Shown here one piece after another: positions 60,981 through 64,000 of a DNA stretch of 64,000 nt (positions within the stretch are counted from its first letter, which is position 1; each line of letters starts with the position of its first letter). The DNA is taken from contig OZ038326.1 of the NCBI GenBank assembly GCA_964035795.1, forward strand, positions 7,648,811 to 7,712,810, written 5' to 3'. Source of the stretch: Pterobdella sp. o SKG-2022 (lineage: Eukaryota; Annelida; Clitellata; Hirudinida; Piscicolidae). The notes under the pieces are model-generated. The model made no database searches, was not told the DNA's origin, and saw only the letters and a program-made list of their open reading frames with translations. Both the position numbers and the translations under genes were made by a program.

Positions 60981-61544
60981 TTATAAAAAAACGAAAATAT
61001 CAAGTTGTTTAAAGTTTTTATTAAACTTATTAGTTTGAATCATAATCTTGTAAATGCATTTCAAATGATTCTTGTAAGTTATTCTTTTGTAAATTTAATA
61101 TCTGAAAATAATATTTCTGAAACGCTTGTGTATTTATTTTTAAAAATCAAAAAATTATTTTCCCGTTTGTTTCTTAAGATTACGATAACATAAACACGCC
61201 AAATTAATATTAATAAAAGTGTACATTATTGATTTTTTAAATGATTTAAAAGTAAAGTAGGCTTTTAGTCTTTCAATTTTTGCAACACGGTTTCAAATAT
61301 TGTTTATTTATTTAGTATTGGTCAAACTTTCAGAATTTAAAATATTTTTTAAAAAGTTATGAAATTTAAAAAAAAATGAAAATAATCTTTTTTTTTTAAA
61401 TTTGATTAAGTTTATAATTATATTTCAAAAATTTTATGTGAAAAAGAAAATTCAAACTGTAAAATTCTCTAAGAGCTAACATTAAAAAAAAGAAAAATAT
61501 TAAGCTAGAGAGTAGCATATATTAAAACTCAGATTGTCTCAAGT
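60981..61544. other. Spacer between EAG channel 3' end and TTBK start
   Basis: This 564-bp AT-rich spacer should include the TTBK promoter and the EAG 3' UTR on the same strand. TTTATT at 61303-61308 is AATAAA on the gene strand, about 240 bases after the EAG stop codon. No core promoter motif stands out. Confidence 0.5.
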
Positions 61545-64000
61545 TCACGAGTCAGGAACGCTCAAGTAGTTGGGGTCGAGGAAGGTTTGTTTGATGGTTT
61601 GCACAATGCCACACAAATAGAACTCAATCACATCCATTCTCTTGTTCAGAATTCTCACTTCTTCTTTGATCTCTCCTCTCATCCGTATCACCTTCATCAC
61701 AAAATCTTCCTCTTCTTCTTCAAATTTTTGTTTCATCATGGGTGCTTCTTTCTCGTCAGAATCATCTTTTTTTTCTTCAGAAGGTGTTTTTATTCTGGGC
61801 TTTCTTTCTTTTTTTCTGAAAGATCTGAATTTTTTCTCCGGCAGAGGTGGTATTTTAGTGACCAGCCCTGTAAATATATTGCACTTTGTTAGAGATAAGC
61901 TTTTATGAAATACGACATATTATTTATTAATTGCACCTTTTTTAAAAAGTAGTCAATGAGCAGCTACGAAGCTTTTTAAAAAGTTTAAAGTGAAAATTTT
62001 TGAATGAAGATTATTGATGAAAGGACTTTTTAAAAATTAAAAAATTCAATCATAAAAATTTGAGAGAAACCTTTTTTGGAGTTTCGTTTTTTTTTCTGAG
62101 AAAAGTTGTGCTCACCGCCAATAGTTGGAGCTACTTTTTTCTGGAATCTTCCACCTTTAGGAATTATTTCTGACTTTTCTTCATTTTTCAAATCTTCTTC
62201 CTTCTCAGTTTGATCATCTCCTTCCTCCTCTATTATGTCTTTAGGTAGTTGCAACATCAATTTCTTTTTGTGACTGATCTCACTATTTTCTTTCCCTTCT
62301 TTGTCGGCGCCATCTTTCGGAGTATCTAAAGCTGTGGTTTCAATGAATCTAAGAGCTTGAGGGGATGTAGCAGGAGAATTGAGAACAGGAGAGTCTAGAA
62401 GGTTTTGGGAATCAGTGAAGGCAGACCCTCTCCTCATTGATGCGGCCTTCTTTAGCTTCGAAATGATGCCTTTACCTGAAGCTACTGCTCCATTCAACTG
62501 TTGCTCTTCTCGCATGCTGTGAGGTGCCAAACTCATTTTGCGGAAGCGAGATATGATCTTTCTGACTGGATGATTTTCAGATAATATTGTGTCTTCCTTC
62601 TTCGTGTCCAGCTCTTGTTCTTTGCGAATATCTGATAGTTTTCTAAAAACGGCCTTGAAGAAAAATATATTTAATAGAAAATATTTCAATAGAAATTTCA
62701 AAAATTTGAAGCTGGATGTTAAAACCATAACCCTTTTTTTGAGGTTATATGTAACTTTGAGGGTGTTCTTGAAATGGTGGTAGAACTGCTGGTAAAAGTT
62801 GAGAACTTCTTTAAGCTTGTCACTCTTGATCAAATGCAGATCACAATAAGTGAGAGCTCTGACATTGGCCATACATTGGTTGTTGTGACTCCCCCTCCAA
62901 AACTGATCCCCTACCACATCTCCTTTGGCTTTGGGATTACATACGGTTTCAAATATTTCATCTTTACAGTAATATAATGGAAGTTTTTTTAAAATTAATT
63001 GTTATATGTTTTTTAAATTAATATCTAAATTATTCGATGGTTCATGATGACTCAACCAACTCAAGATGGCGACAATTTGTTCATCTTGCATGATTTCCAA
63101 CGACCCATTCATTATGAAGCACAACGAATCCAGACTTTCTCCCTGGTGGAAGAGAGTGTCACCTGGTGCCCAGTGACTCATAGAAAAATGCACAGCCAGA
63201 GCTCTGAGACAACCCTCACTGGCCAGCTGGAAAGCCTGGTGTTGACTGAAGACGTCTCTGTTCAAATGCACGCATATGTCCGCTCTCATGTCTGCAGGAC
63301 AGAAGTTCAACACCTTTGTGTTGTAAGGTGTTGGTTGTGAAAGATTTGAATATGATGATGATTTCAAGATTACTGTAGTATCAAGAGATGTAAATGGAAG
63401 TTCTATAGAAAGTTAAATTGATACTAAACCTTTTCGGAATCAATGCCCTTATTAATGGACCAGGTGGAAACGACGAAATCCACGATTCTGTCGTTGAGGG
63501 CCTTAGGAACATCATGCAGTTTGATGAAGTCTTTGACGTTTTTGAGCATTTCATGGTAACGACCCGTGGTTGAGTACATTTGCTGGAAAATCGTCGTGAC
63601 ATTTCCAAAAATAGTCGCGTAGAACAACGCTGTAGTAATGAATATTTCCTAAATTTTGAAATTTATCATTGAACATTTCAAATTAGAATGAGGTTTCTTA
63701 CACCCGAGAATCATGAGACATATCGTGAACACTTTTTCAGACTCGCTCGTTGGTGAAATGTTGCCAAAACCAACACTGGTCATGCACGAGAGGGTGTAGT
63801 AGAGGGCGGAAGCGTAAGACATGGACTCGGAAGGTCCTCCAGCCCAGGTCTTAGTGCCGTTCAACTCAACAAACTCAGCATTGATTTCTTCACCCAACCG
63901 CTGCAACCAACCAAACTGGATTCCTTTGGATGCTTCTAGACTGCCAATGGTGTACCAAATGCAAGCGAACCAGTGAGCAATCAGAGCAAACATGACGATC
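61545..64000 (-). CDS. eag: EAG-type voltage-gated potassium channel (KCNH), 5' truncated by window edge
   Basis: Six exons are visible: 63702-64000 (partial), 63430-63629, 63061-63313, 62732-62928, 62116-62653 and 61545-61867, about 602 residues, all in phase. EAG channels are plasma-membrane K+ channels gated by voltage. The partial exon gives S5 ([13 protein letters not shown]), an NGT glycosylation site in the turret, and the filter SVGFGN. S6 is [14 protein letters not shown]. The C-linker ([20 protein letters not shown]) and the cyclic-nucleotide-binding-homology domain ([59 protein letters not shown]) favour EAG over ERG or ELK. A basic segment ([13 protein letters not shown]) and a C-terminal coiled coil ([20 protein letters not shown]) follow, as in EAG assembly domains. 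The PAS domain and S1-S4 lie beyond base 64000. Confidence 0.96.

Noticed and set aside
61545..64000. ERG (KCNH2) or ELK identity for the channel
   Set aside because: [22 protein letters not shown] and [14 protein letters not shown] follow the EAG pattern rather than the ERG or ELK versions of these blocks.

Overview
This window is nuclear DNA from an invertebrate animal. The evidence is short GT-AG introns that leave coherent reading frames, an innexin gap-junction gene, metazoan channel, kinase and FERM genes, very AT-rich non-coding DNA, and a rich load of eukaryotic transposons (CR1-like and RTE-like LINEs, Penelope-like elements, Tc1-type, piggyBac, tRNA-type SINEs, palindromic MITEs). 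An innexin argues against a vertebrate, which would carry pannexins. I cannot name the phylum. All exon coordinates were set by eye from splice consensus, phase matching and family similarity; no transcript data were used.

Layout. From 1 to about 34.8 kb I find no host gene, only decayed mobile elements, a degenerate repeat field (23.4-33.2 kb) and AT-rich DNA. From 34.8 kb to the right edge there are five host genes in alternating orientation. They are: (1) a plus-strand STAND/NACHT-type P-loop NTPase ending in Sel1 repeats (34842-39112), interrupted by a 200-N assembly gap; (2) a minus-strand innexin of 8 exons, about 438 aa (40074-42669); (3) a plus-strand divergent ERM/merlin-like FERM protein of 13 exons, 463 aa (44003-52057); (4) a minus-strand tau-tubulin kinase of 9 exons, 1111 aa (53882-60980); (5) a minus-strand EAG-type (KCNH) potassium channel, cut by the right edge (61545-64000). 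Genes 1/2 and 3/4 are convergent, genes 2/3 are divergent over about 1.3 kb, and 4/5 are co-oriented.

The genes do not form one pathway. Innexin, EAG channel, FERM linker and TTBK are all compatible with excitable or polarised cells, but that is context only. The least ordinary gene is the NACHT-Sel1 protein, whose architecture (N-terminal helical domain, P-loop NTPase, C-terminal helical repeats) parallels NLR immune sensors but uses Sel1 repeats. Mobile-element relics also sit inside introns of the FERM, TTBK and NACHT-Sel1 genes, and several splice acceptors lie directly on CA or CAAA microsatellites.
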